Source: WS-2 sp036507005
GTDB taxonomy: Bacteria > Eisenbacteria > RBG-16-71-46
Length of the DNA: 64,000 nt
Assembly: GCA_036507005.1 (NCBI GenBank)
Contig: DASXQT010000057.1
Coordinates: 1-64,000 of the forward strand
Reading direction: 5' to 3'
Shown: positions 17,553 through 27,177 of the stretch, in pieces
Numbering within the stretch: the stretch's first letter is position 1
Layout: the number at the start of each line of letters is the position of its first letter
Notes under the pieces: generated by a model
Seen by the model: the letters and a program-made list of their open reading frames with translations, nothing else
Database searches by the model: none
What the model was told of the DNA's origin: nothing
Translations under genes and position numbers: made by a program

Positions 17553-18926
17553 TCACGCGCGCGCCGGCCACGGCCGGTCGAGCGCGGCGCCGCGGGTGCG
17601 GATCACCTCGCGGTAGAAGCGGCCGCTCTCCTTGAGCGTGCGCCGCTGGGTGGCGAAGTCCACGTGCACGATCCCGAAGCGCAGCGAGTAGCCGTTGCTC
17701 CACTCGAAGTTGTCGAGCAGCGACCAGGCGAAGTAGCCGCGCACGTCGGCGCCGCGCGCGATCTCCCCGCGCAGCGCGAGCAGGTGGTCGCGGTAGCACT
17801 GCACCCGCAGCGGATCGTCGAGCACCTCGCCCGCGACCGCGGCGGGCTCGGGGAAGGCGGCGCCGTTCTCGGTGATCAGGACCGGCACCGCGCCGTAGCG
17901 GGCCCGCAGCTCCGCAAGCGCCCGGGCGAGGCCGGCGGGATGGATCTCCCAGCCGGTCGCCATCGTCGCGCTCCCCGCGGGCGGCGGCGCGGGGCTCCAT
18001 CCCAGCACCGTGGCGGGATCGTGACGCACGAGGCGCCGCGTGTAGTAGTTCACGCCCACGAAGTCGACGCTCTCGCGGATGCGTGCCGCCTCCTCGTCGG
18101 CGCCGCGCGGCCAGGCGTCGCCGAAGATCTCGCGCAGCGTCTCGGGGTAGCGCCCGAAGAAGACCGGATCGAGGTGGAAGCGGTTGTTGTAAACGTCGTC
18201 CCGCGCCGCGGCGGCGCGGTCCGCCTCGCTCGCCGTGGCAGGGTCCTTGGGCTCGAGGTTGACCACGATCCCGATCCGCCCGCGCGCGCCGAGGCTGCGG
18301 TAGAGCCGCACCGCCTCGGCGTGCGCGAGGAGCTGGCGGTGCATGGCGACCGGAGCCTCGTAGAGGTTGCGGTGCCCGGGGGCGTTGACGCCGAACAGGT
18401 AGCCGGCGTCCATCACCACCCACGGCTCGTTGAGCGTCGCCCACCAGCGCACCCGGTCGCCGAGCGCCCCGAAGGCGTGGCCCGCGTACTCGGCGAACCA
18501 CGACGCGGAGTCGGGGTTGAGCCAGCCCCCGCGGTCGTCGAGCGCGGCCGGCAGGTCCCAGTGGTAGAGCGTGACCATGGGCTCGATCCCGGCCGCGAGC
18601 AGCGCGTCGGTGAGCCGGTCGTAGAACCCGATGCCCGCCGCGTTCACGCGCCCGCGCCCCTCGGGAAGGATGCGCGGCCACGAGAGGCCGAAGCGGTAGG
18701 CGGAGAGCCCGAGGGCGCGCATGATCGCGACGTCCTCCTCCCAGCGGCGGTAGTGGTCGCAGGCCACGTCGCCGGTCTGGCCCTCCCGGGTGTTGCCCCG
18801 GGTGTGGGCGAAGCGGTGCCAGACCCCCATCCCTGCGCCGTCGGCCAGCGGCGAGCCCTCGATCTGGTAGGCCGAGGTCGCGGCGCCCCACAGGAAGCCG
18901 TCGGGAAACCCGCCCGGTGCGCTCAT
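17553..18926 (-). CDS. GH1 beta-glucosidase
   Basis: This 457-residue enzyme of glycoside hydrolase family 1 has full family length. The N-terminal signature FLWGAATSAYQIEG is present. The acid/base Glu167 lies in TLNEPW and the nucleophile Glu353 in ITENG. There is no signal peptide, so it acts in the cytoplasm on imported gluco-oligosaccharides or on disaccharides left by the phosphorylase. It is on the minus strand, convergent with the ABC operon and divergent from the CBM9/TonB operon, with which it shares the 18927-19156 control region. Control by the LacI operator there is plausible. The ATG at 18926 directly precedes the conserved start of the family. Confidence 0.96.
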   Translation of the reverse strand: MSAPGGFPDGFLWGAATSAYQIEGSPLADGAGMGVWHRFAHTRGNTREGQTGDVACDHYRRWEEDVAIMRALGLSAYRFGLSWPRILPEGRGRVNAAGIGFYDRLTDALLAAGIEPMVTLYHWDLPAALDDRGGWLNPDSASWFAEYAGHAFGALGDRVRWWATLNEPWVVMDAGYLFGVNAPGHRNLYEAPVAMHRQLLAHAEAVRLYRSLGARGRIGIVVNLEPKDPATASEADRAAAARDDVYNNRFHLDPVFFGRYPETLREIFGDAWPRGADEEAARIRESVDFVGVNYYTRRLVRHDPATVLGWSPAPPPAGSATMATGWEIHPAGLARALAELRARYGAVPVLITENGAAFPEPAAVAGEVLDDPLRVQCYRDHLLALRGEIARGADVRGYFAWSLLDNFEWSNGYSLRFGIVHVDFATQRRTLKESGRFYREVIRTRGAALDRPWPARA

Positions 18927-19156
18927 GCGGGGCGCAGGATGCCCGACCGCGAGGGCCGCCGCCACCAGGCCCGGCCAAGGCGGGGTGGCGGCGGCGTTGG
19001 GGCGGCGCGGGGCGGCGCGGCGACGGCGGTGGTCCCGAGGCGGCTTCCTCTTGACACCGGCGCCGCCCGGCGCTGTAATCGTTTTCAGAGTTTCACGGAG
19101 GATTCCGTCCGCGCACCGCGCGCCACCACCGCCCGAACCCACCCCGAGGAGGCCCC
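18927..19156. promoter_or_regulatory. Divergent control region of the beta-glucosidase and CBM9/TonB operon
   Basis: This 230-base region contains the best promoter of the regulon on the plus strand: TTGACA at 19051-19056, 17 bases, then TGTAAT at 19074-19079. The -10 box is the left half of the operator. The minus-strand beta-glucosidase starts 148 bases from the operator centre and could be repressed from the same site. GAGG precedes the ATG at 19157. Confidence 0.7.
19074..19087 (+). promoter_or_regulatory. LacI-family operator, site 2 (TGTAATCGTTTTCA)
   Basis: The 14 bases are identical to sites 1 and 3. The operator fully overlaps the -10 hexamer of a near-consensus promoter (TTGACA, 17-base spacer, TGTAAT), so a bound repressor would occlude polymerase. 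It lies 69 bases before the start of the CBM9/TonB operon. Confidence 0.85.
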
Positions 19157-21112
19157 ATGAGAAGCGGACTGGTTGCGACACTGGTTCCGGTCGCGCTCGC
19201 CTGCGCGATCGGAACGAGCCTGGCACAGGCGCCGAGGAAGGACTACATCTGGGCGCGGACGACCGCGGGTCCCCTCACGCTGGACGGCCAGCTCAACGAG
19301 GCCGCCTGGGCGCAGGCGGACTCCATGGTCATCAAGTTCGCCCAGGACGCCGGCATTCCCGGCAGCGGCTATTTCTACGAGGCCGGGATCGCCCCGTCCG
19401 ACCCCACCAACGCGACGCTGAGGTTCCTCGCGGTCGGCAACCAGATCTGGATGGGCGCCTACGTGCGCGACAAGTCGATCGGCGGCTCGAACCTCTTCAA
19501 CCGCTTCGACGGCTTCCTCATGGCGCTCAAGGACCACTCGACCCCGCAGCGCCCGGCGCCGCCGCTCGAGTACTTCTACTCGTGGTGGTACCCGGAGGAC
19601 TCGCTCGCCGCGCTCATGCCCGGACGCCTGCCCAACTTCCGCGGCCGCTGGACCGGCTGCTGGGACAATCCTTCGAACTGCACCCGCGACCGCACCGACG
19701 AGGAGATCGCCAACTGGAACGCGATGACGACGGTGAACGGGACCACGAACAACGACGCGACCAACGACGTCGCCTACACGGTCGAGATGCGCTTCAACCT
19801 CACCCCGCTGGGCTACGACATCACCGACACGGACGGGGACGCGGTGGAGTTCAACATCTCGATCTACGACTGCGACTGGTTCTGGCCGTTCCAGGGGCTG
19901 TTCAGCGCGAACCGGGTGTGGTGGGAAGGGCCGTGGGGGCGGGACGCGTTCTTCCACGACGTGCGGATCCTGGCGAAGCCGAGCGTGACGACCTCCTCCG
20001 GCGCGGCGCCGGTCCTCGAGCCGGACGTGCGCATCCCGGCCGCGGACAACTTCGCCGCGCCCACCATGGACGGGCTCCTCACCGAGCCGGTGTGGCAGGC
20101 CGCCCCGCACTTCGACATCCGCTACGGCGACGACGCGCTGCGCGCCGCCTACCCGGGCCAGGGTCCGTGGCGCAGCGGCCAGTACCAGCCCCCGGTGAAC
20201 GCCGGCCTCGCCGCGGTGCTCGATCCCGGCGACGCCACGGTGCGCTGGTTCTACAAGGGCAACAAGCTCTACCTGGGGTTCGACGTACGCGACCAGGTGG
20301 TGCAGTACATCAACCAGTCGGACCGCTACGACGGCTTCATCGTGAGCCTCAACGACTACAGCGCGCGCGGCTCCGAGAACCACCAGCTCGTGGGGTACAA
20401 GCTCACGTTCCAGGTGGGGCCGACCGGCAACGCCCTGGCCCAGGACGAGCTGCAGCCCTTCATCAACAGCGGCAAGGCGCAGGTGGCGCTGGCGCTCAAG
20501 CCCGGCACCACGCTCGACACGCTGGGGCAGTCGCTCGACACCGGCTACAGCGCCGAGATGTGGCTCGATCTCACCGGCTTCGGCTACCCTTCGGTCACCG
20601 CCAACGGGGGCACCCTGGCGAGCCCGGGCGACGGGAGGATCTTCCTCGGCATCGACCTCATGGACGGCGACTCGTTCACGCCCTTCACCGACAGCTACGG
20701 CACCCGCACCTGGTGGCAGCGGGAGTTCGCGGGCGGGAGCGGCGCGGGTGGCGGCGGGCCCGACGGGCCGGCCTGGGGCTACCTCGATCCCAACCAGCAG
20801 GTGACGCTCGACGTCGGGCCCGGGCCCGTGGCGGCCGCCGTCGCGCTGCTCGGGAACCGGCCCAATCCGTTCCAGAGCAAGACGTCGATCTTCTTCACGC
20901 TGCCGAAGCCCGCGGACGTCGGCCTCGAGGTCTTCGATCTCCTCGGCCGCCGGGTCGCGACCCGCGCGTACGGGCGGCAGGCGGCGGGAACCGCGCACGT
21001 CATCTTCGGGGACGACAGGATGAAGAGCGGGCTCTACGCGTACAGGCTGCGGGTGCGCGAAGAAGGGGGCCGCGAGAGCGCCCTGACCGGGAGGATGCTG
21101 CTGCGGAAGTAG
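19157..21112 (+). CDS. Secreted protein with two CBM9-like domains and a C-terminal sorting module
   Basis: This 651-residue exported protein has a signal peptide (about 1-24). Two related 'carbohydrate-binding family 9-like' modules begin at LTLDGQLNEAAWAQA (about 40-275) and TMDGLLTEPVWQAA (about 300-540). The end (about 570-651) is a FlgD-like sorting/Ig module (NRPNPFQSKTSI, DLLGRRV, GLYAYRL). It is the first gene of the second LacI-regulated unit, so a surface glycan-binding role is likely. An imperfect hairpin separates it from the TonB receptor gene. Such CBM9-like domains also occur in non-carbohydrate enzymes, so the ligand is uncertain. Confidence 0.88.
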   Translation: MRSGLVATLVPVALACAIGTSLAQAPRKDYIWARTTAGPLTLDGQLNEAAWAQADSMVIKFAQDAGIPGSGYFYEAGIAPSDPTNATLRFLAVGNQIWMGAYVRDKSIGGSNLFNRFDGFLMALKDHSTPQRPAPPLEYFYSWWYPEDSLAALMPGRLPNFRGRWTGCWDNPSNCTRDRTDEEIANWNAMTTVNGTTNNDATNDVAYTVEMRFNLTPLGYDITDTDGDAVEFNISIYDCDWFWPFQGLFSANRVWWEGPWGRDAFFHDVRILAKPSVTTSSGAAPVLEPDVRIPAADNFAAPTMDGLLTEPVWQAAPHFDIRYGDDALRAAYPGQGPWRSGQYQPPVNAGLAAVLDPGDATVRWFYKGNKLYLGFDVRDQVVQYINQSDRYDGFIVSLNDYSARGSENHQLVGYKLTFQVGPTGNALAQDELQPFINSGKAQVALALKPGTTLDTLGQSLDTGYSAEMWLDLTGFGYPSVTANGGTLASPGDGRIFLGIDLMDGDSFTPFTDSYGTRTWWQREFAGGSGAGGGGPDGPAWGYLDPNQQVTLDVGPGPVAAAVALLGNRPNPFQSKTSIFFTLPKPADVGLEVFDLLGRRVATRAYGRQAAGTAHVIFGDDRMKSGLYAYRLRVREEGGRESALTGRMLLRK

Positions 21113-21121
21113 CCGGGATGC

Positions 21122-21150
21122 GGAGCGCCCCGCGGAGGACGCGGCGCTCC
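21122..21150 (+). repeat. Intercistronic inverted repeat between the CBM9-like and TonB receptor genes
   Basis: GGAGCG pairs with CGCTCC, and CCGCG pairs with CGCGG, separated by a two-base bulge and a five-base loop. It sits ten bases after the upstream stop codon and has no T-run. It could be an RNA-stabilising or partially terminating stem within the operon. Confidence 0.5.
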
Positions 21151-21187
21151 CCGATCGGGTGTGGGTGCGGAGGGCAGGGGTCGGTCC

Positions 21188-23857
21188 ATGAGGCCAGGGC
21201 TTCCGGGGGGGCTCGCGAGCGCCGCCGTTCTCGCGGCGCTCGCTTTGCTCCCTGCGGACCCGCGCGCGGGAACCACGGGCAAGCTCAGCGGCGTCGTGCT
21301 CGACGCGAAGAAGCAGCCGCTCGCGGGCGCGAACGTCGTGCTGGTCGGGGTCCCGCTCGGCGCCGCGACCGAGAACGACGGGCGCTACCTGATCTTCGGC
21401 GTCCCGGCCGGCACCTACTCGGTCAAGGTGAGCCTGATCGGCTACGCCGCCACCACCATCCAGAGCCTGGCGATCCCCGCCGACCGCACCACCACGCTCG
21501 ACGTCACGCTCACGGAGAGCGCGGTCGAGCTCAAGGAGGTGGTGGTGATCGCCAAGCGCCCGATCGTCGAGCTCGGTCTCACCAGCAACGTCGCCACCAT
21601 CACCCGCGACCAGATCGCACGGCTCCCGGTTCAGGAGCTGCAGCAGATCGTGGACCTCCAGGCCGGGGTGGTGGACGGCCACTTCCGGGGCGGACGCAAG
21701 GGCGAGGTGCAGTACCAGGTGGACGGGATCTCGGTGAACGACCCCTACGACAACACCTCGAGCGTGAAGCTCGACCGCTCGGTGCTCGAGGAGGTGCAGG
21801 TGATCAGCGGCACCTTCGACGCCGAGTACGGCCAGGCGATGAGCGGCGTGGTGAACGCCGTGCTCAAACGCGGCACCGAGAAGTTCGAGTGGTCGGGCGA
21901 GGTGTTCCAGGGCGACCACTTCTTTCCGGGGGCCGCGCGGCCGTCCGACTATCGGGTGCAGGTCGGCGGCCTCCAGAACTACCAGCTCAGCGTGAGCGGG
22001 CCGAGCCGCCTGCCGAAGACGCTCTTCCTCCTGAGCAGCCACTACGGCGTGACCGAGAGCCCGTTCCGGGGCCAGCGGCGCTTCGTCCAGTTCGACCGCT
22101 CGGTTCCCGACTCGGTGGTGGCGGTGTTCTCCCCGCCCGCCTCGGAGCCGATCGGCTACACCCGCGAGTGGCTCGGCCTCGGCAAGATCTCGAACCGATC
22201 CCTCCCGGGCATCGAGCTGAGCTACGAGGCGATCGTGAACCAGATCCGGACCCGGCGCGACGGGTCGTCCGAGTGGAACTGGCGACTCAACCTGGACGGC
22301 CTGCCCCGGCAGCGCACGGAGTCGGTGGTGCAGGGTCTGGAGATGACCCACACGCTCGACCCGCGCACGTTCTATCGCCTGAGCGTGAGGAACAACTACT
22401 TCGACTATCACGACTGGACCTTCGACAACCTCTTCGATCCCCGCTACGACGAGATGGGGCAGGCGTTCGCCCTGCCCGGCGTCCTGAACGAAGCGGTCCT
22501 GACCGGGGTGGTGGACAACCGCTTCCGCCGCACCACGCGGGCGTGGGTGTTCGCCGGATCGGTCAACCGCCAGTTCCGTCTGCACGCGTTCAAGGGCGGC
22601 TTCGACTGGGAGCCGACGCGCGTGACCTTCGGGCATCCCGGCTGGCTCCAGTGGCTGGGCGACCACTACCTGCGCTACGGCGACCCGGTGCCCGGCTACC
22701 CGGCGCCGAGTCCGTACGACGCGGCCGAGGGCTTCCCGGCGCCGGCGACGTACAAGCCGGTGGTCGGCTCGGCCTACGCGCAGGACGACGTCGAGTGGAA
22801 CGATCTCCGGATGCGCGCCGGGCTGCGACTCGAGTACTTCAACCCCCGCGCCCTGGTCCCGGGCGATCCCAAGAACCCGGCGAACACCATCGGGGGAGCG
22901 ACGGTCGTGACGCCGCGGGCCGCGAGCCGCAAGATCACGCTCTCGCCGCGCCTGGGCGTTTCCTTCCCCGTCACCCCGCGGGCCTCGCTGTTCTTCGGGT
23001 ACGGACACACCTACCAGATGCCCGAGCTCGGGCAGATCTTCGCGAACGCCGACTACTCGCTGCTCGGCACCCTCCAGGCCAACGCGGGCCGCGACTACGG
23101 GACGTTCGGCAATCCGGACGTGAAGCCGCAGCGCACGGTCCAGTACCAGATGGGATACAAGCAACAGGTCAAGGACTGGCTCGGGCTCGACCTCACGCTC
23201 TTCTACAAGGACATCCGCGACCTGCTGGGGAGCGAGGTCCTGGTCACCTACAGCGACGCCCTGTACAAGCGGCTTTCGACCGGCGACTTCGGAAACGTGG
23301 TCGGCGCCACCCTCGCCCTCGACCAGCGCGAGCTCGGCATCGTGAGCACGTCGCTCGACTACACCTGGCAGGTCGCGAAGGGGAACGCCAGCGATCCCTT
23401 CGAGACCGCCCGCCGGGTCGACGCCCATCAGGACCCGCGCCCGCGCAGCGTGATCTTCGACTGGGACCAGCGCCACACCCTGAACCTGACGGTGACCCTG
23501 GCCCGCCCGCAGGATTTCAACGTGAGCGGCGTGTTCCGCGCGGCGAGCGGCCAGCCCTACACTCCGGAGACCGAGGCCTACCTGATCGAGACCAACTCGG
23601 CGCGCAAGCCGTCCGCCTTCCGCATGGACCTGCGGTCGGAGAAGTCGCTGAGGCTCTCGGGGTACGCGCTCACCACGTTCGCGACCGTGTACAATCTCTT
23701 CGACGCGCGCTTCTGGAACGGATCCGTGTTCGCCGACTCGGGCAGCCCCTACTACTCACGCTCTCCCGCGGCGCACCTGCGGGACCTGGCCGACCCGACG
23801 CGCTATTACGGCCCGCGCCGGGTCGAGCTCGGCGTGCGCTGGGAGCCGGGCCCGTGA
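21188..23857 (+). CDS. TonB-dependent receptor with carboxypeptidase-regulatory-like N-terminal domain
   Basis: This 889-residue outer-membrane receptor has a signal peptide and a CarboxypepD_reg-like domain (about 30-105; GVVLDAKKQPLAGANVVL). A plug domain (about 115-225; VQYQVDGISVNDPYDN, AEYGQAMSGVVNAVLK) and a 22-strand-type barrel follow. The start at 21188 gives a proper signal peptide; an upstream GTG at 21161 is less likely. It overlaps the next gene by GTGA. It resembles SusC-type receptors, but there is no SusD gene beside it. It probably imports oligosaccharides released by the surface enzymes of this operon. Confidence 0.93.
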   Translation: MRPGLPGGLASAAVLAALALLPADPRAGTTGKLSGVVLDAKKQPLAGANVVLVGVPLGAATENDGRYLIFGVPAGTYSVKVSLIGYAATTIQSLAIPADRTTTLDVTLTESAVELKEVVVIAKRPIVELGLTSNVATITRDQIARLPVQELQQIVDLQAGVVDGHFRGGRKGEVQYQVDGISVNDPYDNTSSVKLDRSVLEEVQVISGTFDAEYGQAMSGVVNAVLKRGTEKFEWSGEVFQGDHFFPGAARPSDYRVQVGGLQNYQLSVSGPSRLPKTLFLLSSHYGVTESPFRGQRRFVQFDRSVPDSVVAVFSPPASEPIGYTREWLGLGKISNRSLPGIELSYEAIVNQIRTRRDGSSEWNWRLNLDGLPRQRTESVVQGLEMTHTLDPRTFYRLSVRNNYFDYHDWTFDNLFDPRYDEMGQAFALPGVLNEAVLTGVVDNRFRRTTRAWVFAGSVNRQFRLHAFKGGFDWEPTRVTFGHPGWLQWLGDHYLRYGDPVPGYPAPSPYDAAEGFPAPATYKPVVGSAYAQDDVEWNDLRMRAGLRLEYFNPRALVPGDPKNPANTIGGATVVTPRAASRKITLSPRLGVSFPVTPRASLFFGYGHTYQMPELGQIFANADYSLLGTLQANAGRDYGTFGNPDVKPQRTVQYQMGYKQQVKDWLGLDLTLFYKDIRDLLGSEVLVTYSDALYKRLSTGDFGNVVGATLALDQRELGIVSTSLDYTWQVAKGNASDPFETARRVDAHQDPRPRSVIFDWDQRHTLNLTVTLARPQDFNVSGVFRAASGQPYTPETEAYLIETNSARKPSAFRMDLRSEKSLRLSGYALTTFATVYNLFDARFWNGSVFADSGSPYYSRSPAAHLRDLADPTRYYGPRRVELGVRWEPGP

Positions 23858-26800
23858 TCCGGGCGCGCGAGTCGGGCCCGGCGGGCGCCGCGCGCGGCGC
23901 GTGGCGCGGCGCGGCGCTGGCCTTGGCGCTCCTCGGTGCGCCCGTTCCGCGCGCGCGCGCCGCCGTTCCGGTCCCGGTGCCGCCCGCCCAGCGCGCGCAC
24001 CTCGACGCCGAGCGCTCGGGCTTCCACGACGCCGCCAACATCCGCACCGTGTACTGGAACTTCGGCATGGTCGGCGACTACCCCTCCGATCCCGGCAGCG
24101 TGGACCTGAGCGTCTTCCACTCGGTCGAGGTGCCGAAGGGCTCGGGGATGAACTACTCGGACGGCATCACGCCGTTCGTGCTGGCCAAGGTCCCGACGGT
24201 GGACCGCCCGGATTCGGTGTTCATCATGGAGACCGGCTACCGCGAGCGCCAGGCGGTCAGCCCGCGGTTCAACCGCGTGATGCGCTTCGAGCCGCGGCCG
24301 GGCTACTTCGAGCCCGATCCGCGCAAGAACGTGGCGCGCGCCCCCGCGATCAGCAACGACCGGCGCACCTGGCCCTCCTACTGGCCCGACCGGCTCGACG
24401 ACCTCGTCGATCAGGGCTGGCCCGGGAGCTGGAACGGCTACTTCGGCAAGCGCGCCGCCGCCGACCAGGAGAGCTACTCGGTCATGGACGACGACTTCTA
24501 CGACGCCTGGCTGTTCACCCCGGACTCCCGCGACTCCTCGCGCCGCGGCCTCGGCCTCCGGGTCGAGGTGCGCGGGTTCCAGTGGGCCAATCCCCAGGCC
24601 GGGAACGTGATCTTCTGGCACTACGACATCACCAACGAGGGCACCACGAACTACGACGACAACATCATCTTCGGGCTCTACATGGACTCGGGCGTGGGCG
24701 GCTCGCGGCGCTCGTGCGACGGCATCTACGAATCGGACGACGACAACGCCTACTTCGACAAGTCGGCGGGCCTGAACCTGGTCTACACCTGGGACCGCGC
24801 GGGCACGGGCTACGACCGGAACAGCAACTGCAGCCGCACCGGCTACCTCGGCTACGCCTACCTCGAGACCCCGGGCAACCCCTTCGACGGGCTGGACAAC
24901 GACGACGACGGCATCGTGGACGAGCGGCGCGACGGCGGCGCCGGCGACCAGATCCTGGGCCAGACCGCGATCCGCGCCTACGTCACCCAGCACTACGACC
25001 TCGCCAAGTTCGAGCGCGCCTACGGACCGCTCGAGCAGCACGCCCCCTACCGGCTCGGATCGTGGTGGACCGGCGACGAGGACATGGACTGGAACCCGGA
25101 GTTCAACGACGTGGGCGCGGACGGGCTCCCCGGCACGCACGACGCCGGCGAATCGGACGGCAGGCCGAGCCCGGGCGAGCCCAACTTCGACCGTACCGAC
25201 CTCAACGAGTCGGACCAGATCGGGCTCACCGGGTTCAAGATGAATCGCATCCGCGCCGGCGAAGGGAACCAGGATCCGACGGTGGACGGCATCCTGTTCT
25301 ACACCGACGCCCAGGGCTGGCCGGGAAGGCTCTACCAGAAGTTCACCGATCCCTACGCCCCGGCGCGGTTCGACTCCGCGCTGGCGGCGAACTACAACAT
25401 CGGCTTCCTGTTCGCGTCCGGGCCGTTCAAGCTCCAGGCCGGTCAGAGCGAGCGGTTCAGCCTGGCGCTGGCCTACGGCGCCGACCTGGCCGAGCTGCGC
25501 AGCACGGTCGCCACCGTGCAGCTCATCTACAACGCGAACTACCAGTTCGCCGAGCCTCCGCCGATCCCGACCCTCACCGCCGAGGCCGGCGACCATTTCG
25601 TGCGCCTCTCGTGGGACGACGTCGCGGAGCGCGGCGTGGATCCGGTCACGGGCCAGGTGGACTTCGAGGGCTACCGGATCTACCGCTCGACCGATCCCGA
25701 GTTCGGCGACCTCGAGACCATCACCACCGGGCGCGGCACCGACATCGGGCTGCGCAAGCCGTTCCGGGTCTTCGACCTCGCGGACACGGTCCGCGGCTAC
25801 TCGCGCAAGGCGGTCGAGGGCGTGCAGTACTACCTGGGCGAGAACTCGGGGATCACGCACACCTTCACCGACACCACGGTGGTGGACGGGCAGGTCTACT
25901 ACTACGCGGTCACGGCCTACGACTTCGGCGTCGACTCCCCGGTCGACAACCTGCGGGTGTTTCCCTCCGAGAACCCGATCACCGTGACGCGCACCCCGCG
26001 CGGCGGCCTGATCCTGCCCCAGAACGCGGTCGAGGCGCTGCCCAACCCGCGCGTGCTCGGGTTCCGGGGCGCCACGCTCGAGGCTCCGCTCCACGTCGCG
26101 GGCGACGGCATCGGCACGGTGGGCGTGAACGTGGTGAACTCGAACCTGATCTCCGAGGGACACCGGTTCCGGATCGAGTTCGCCGCGCCGGCCGAGAGCG
26201 TGCGCGCGACGCGCTACGCGCTGATCGACAGCACGACGCAGGACACCTGCTTCCAGCGGGGCAAGGACTTCTTCGCCACCGGGCGCGGGTCGGTGGGCTG
26301 CGGGCTGCTGCCGCTCGTGACCACGATCGATTCGGTCCGGGTGTGGGACGACAGCACCGGCTTCGTGGCCGGGAGCCTCACCACCATGAAGCTCGCCGTC
26401 GACTACCAGAACGCCAACCTCTCCGAGCGCAACCTGCGGCGCGACGCCTACCCGGCCGACCTGCGGATCGACTTCGCGAACACCACGCAGGACACCTCGA
26501 TCGCGTCGCGCTGCGGCGCCAACGGCTGTCTCACTCCCGCCAAGCCCGCCAAGTTCAAGGTGTTCGCCCTCACCGCGAGCGGCGAGCGACCGCTCGACTT
26601 CATCTTCCTCGATCCCAACAACGACGGCACCCTGAGCGGCGCGGGCGGGAGCTCCGGTGAGCGCATCGACGTCCTCATCCCGCGAACCGGCATCCGCGCG
26701 CCCGACTCGCTGGTCACGTGGAGGATCACGATCCGCACGACCGGCACGCCGCCCAAGGCGGGTGACGTGTGGCGCCTGCGGCTCCAGAAGCCGCTCGGCC

Positions 26801-27177
26801 AGGGCGACGCGTTCTCGTTCGACACGCACGCGCGGCGCGTGGATCCGGTGGCGGCGAAGCAGCAGTTCGTCACGCCCTACGTGGTGCCCAACCCCTACGT
26901 CGAGGCGGCGAGCTTCGAGCCCGCGCGCTTCAACGTGTCGGGCCGCGGCGAGCGGCGCATGGAGTTCCGCGCCCTGCCCGCCGGCTGCACCATCCGGATC
27001 TACACCGTGCGCGGCCAGCTGGTGCAGACCCTGCGCCACGACGGGTCGGACGGCGGCTTCGTGGCCTGGAACCTCCGCACCAAGGACAACCTGGACGTGG
27101 CCCCCGGCCTCTACGTGTTCCAGGTCGAGGCGCCGGGGATCGGCACCACGGTCGGCAAGTTCGGGGTGATCAAGTGA
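23854..27177 (+). CDS. Large secreted protein with calcium-type loop, Fn3-like segment and C-terminal sorting module
   Basis: This 1107-residue exported protein begins with a signal peptide (to about residue 36). The first 550 residues form an unrecognised aromatic-rich domain with an aspartate-rich calcium-type loop (LDNDDDGIVDE, near 350). A fibronectin-III-like region starts about 570 (EAGDHFVRLSWDD…FEGYRIYRS). The end has a FlgD-like module (VVPNPY, IYTVRGQLV, GLYVFQVE). The GTG start overlaps the receptor stop and the stop overlaps the PorV-like gene, so all three are translationally coupled. Its place suggests a receptor-associated surface protein, perhaps filling a SusD-like role. That is inference; I know no characterised homologue. 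Confidence 0.85.
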   Translation: MIRARESGPAGAARGAWRGAALALALLGAPVPRARAAVPVPVPPAQRAHLDAERSGFHDAANIRTVYWNFGMVGDYPSDPGSVDLSVFHSVEVPKGSGMNYSDGITPFVLAKVPTVDRPDSVFIMETGYRERQAVSPRFNRVMRFEPRPGYFEPDPRKNVARAPAISNDRRTWPSYWPDRLDDLVDQGWPGSWNGYFGKRAAADQESYSVMDDDFYDAWLFTPDSRDSSRRGLGLRVEVRGFQWANPQAGNVIFWHYDITNEGTTNYDDNIIFGLYMDSGVGGSRRSCDGIYESDDDNAYFDKSAGLNLVYTWDRAGTGYDRNSNCSRTGYLGYAYLETPGNPFDGLDNDDDGIVDERRDGGAGDQILGQTAIRAYVTQHYDLAKFERAYGPLEQHAPYRLGSWWTGDEDMDWNPEFNDVGADGLPGTHDAGESDGRPSPGEPNFDRTDLNESDQIGLTGFKMNRIRAGEGNQDPTVDGILFYTDAQGWPGRLYQKFTDPYAPARFDSALAANYNIGFLFASGPFKLQAGQSERFSLALAYGADLAELRSTVATVQLIYNANYQFAEPPPIPTLTAEAGDHFVRLSWDDVAERGVDPVTGQVDFEGYRIYRSTDPEFGDLETITTGRGTDIGLRKPFRVFDLADTVRGYSRKAVEGVQYYLGENSGITHTFTDTTVVDGQVYYYAVTAYDFGVDSPVDNLRVFPSENPITVTRTPRGGLILPQNAVEALPNPRVLGFRGATLEAPLHVAGDGIGTVGVNVVNSNLISEGHRFRIEFAAPAESVRATRYALIDSTTQDTCFQRGKDFFATGRGSVGCGLLPLVTTIDSVRVWDDSTGFVAGSLTTMKLAVDYQNANLSERNLRRDAYPADLRIDFANTTQDTSIASRCGANGCLTPAKPAKFKVFALTASGERPLDFIFLDPNNDGTLSGAGGSSGERIDVLIPRTGIRAPDSLVTWRITIRTTGTPPKAGDVWRLRLQKPLGQGDAFSFDTHARRVDPVAAKQQFVTPYVVPNPYVEAASFEPARFNVSGRGERRMEFRALPAGCTIRIYTVRGQLVQTLRHDGSDGGFVAWNLRTKDNLDVAPGLYVFQVEAPGIGTTVGKFGVIK

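Noticed and set aside
19085..23476. Long open frame of about 1460 codons on the minus strand
   Set aside because: It lies antisense to the CBM9-like and TonB receptor genes, is Arg/Val/Glu/Ala-rich without domains, and is the usual high-GC shadow of real genes.
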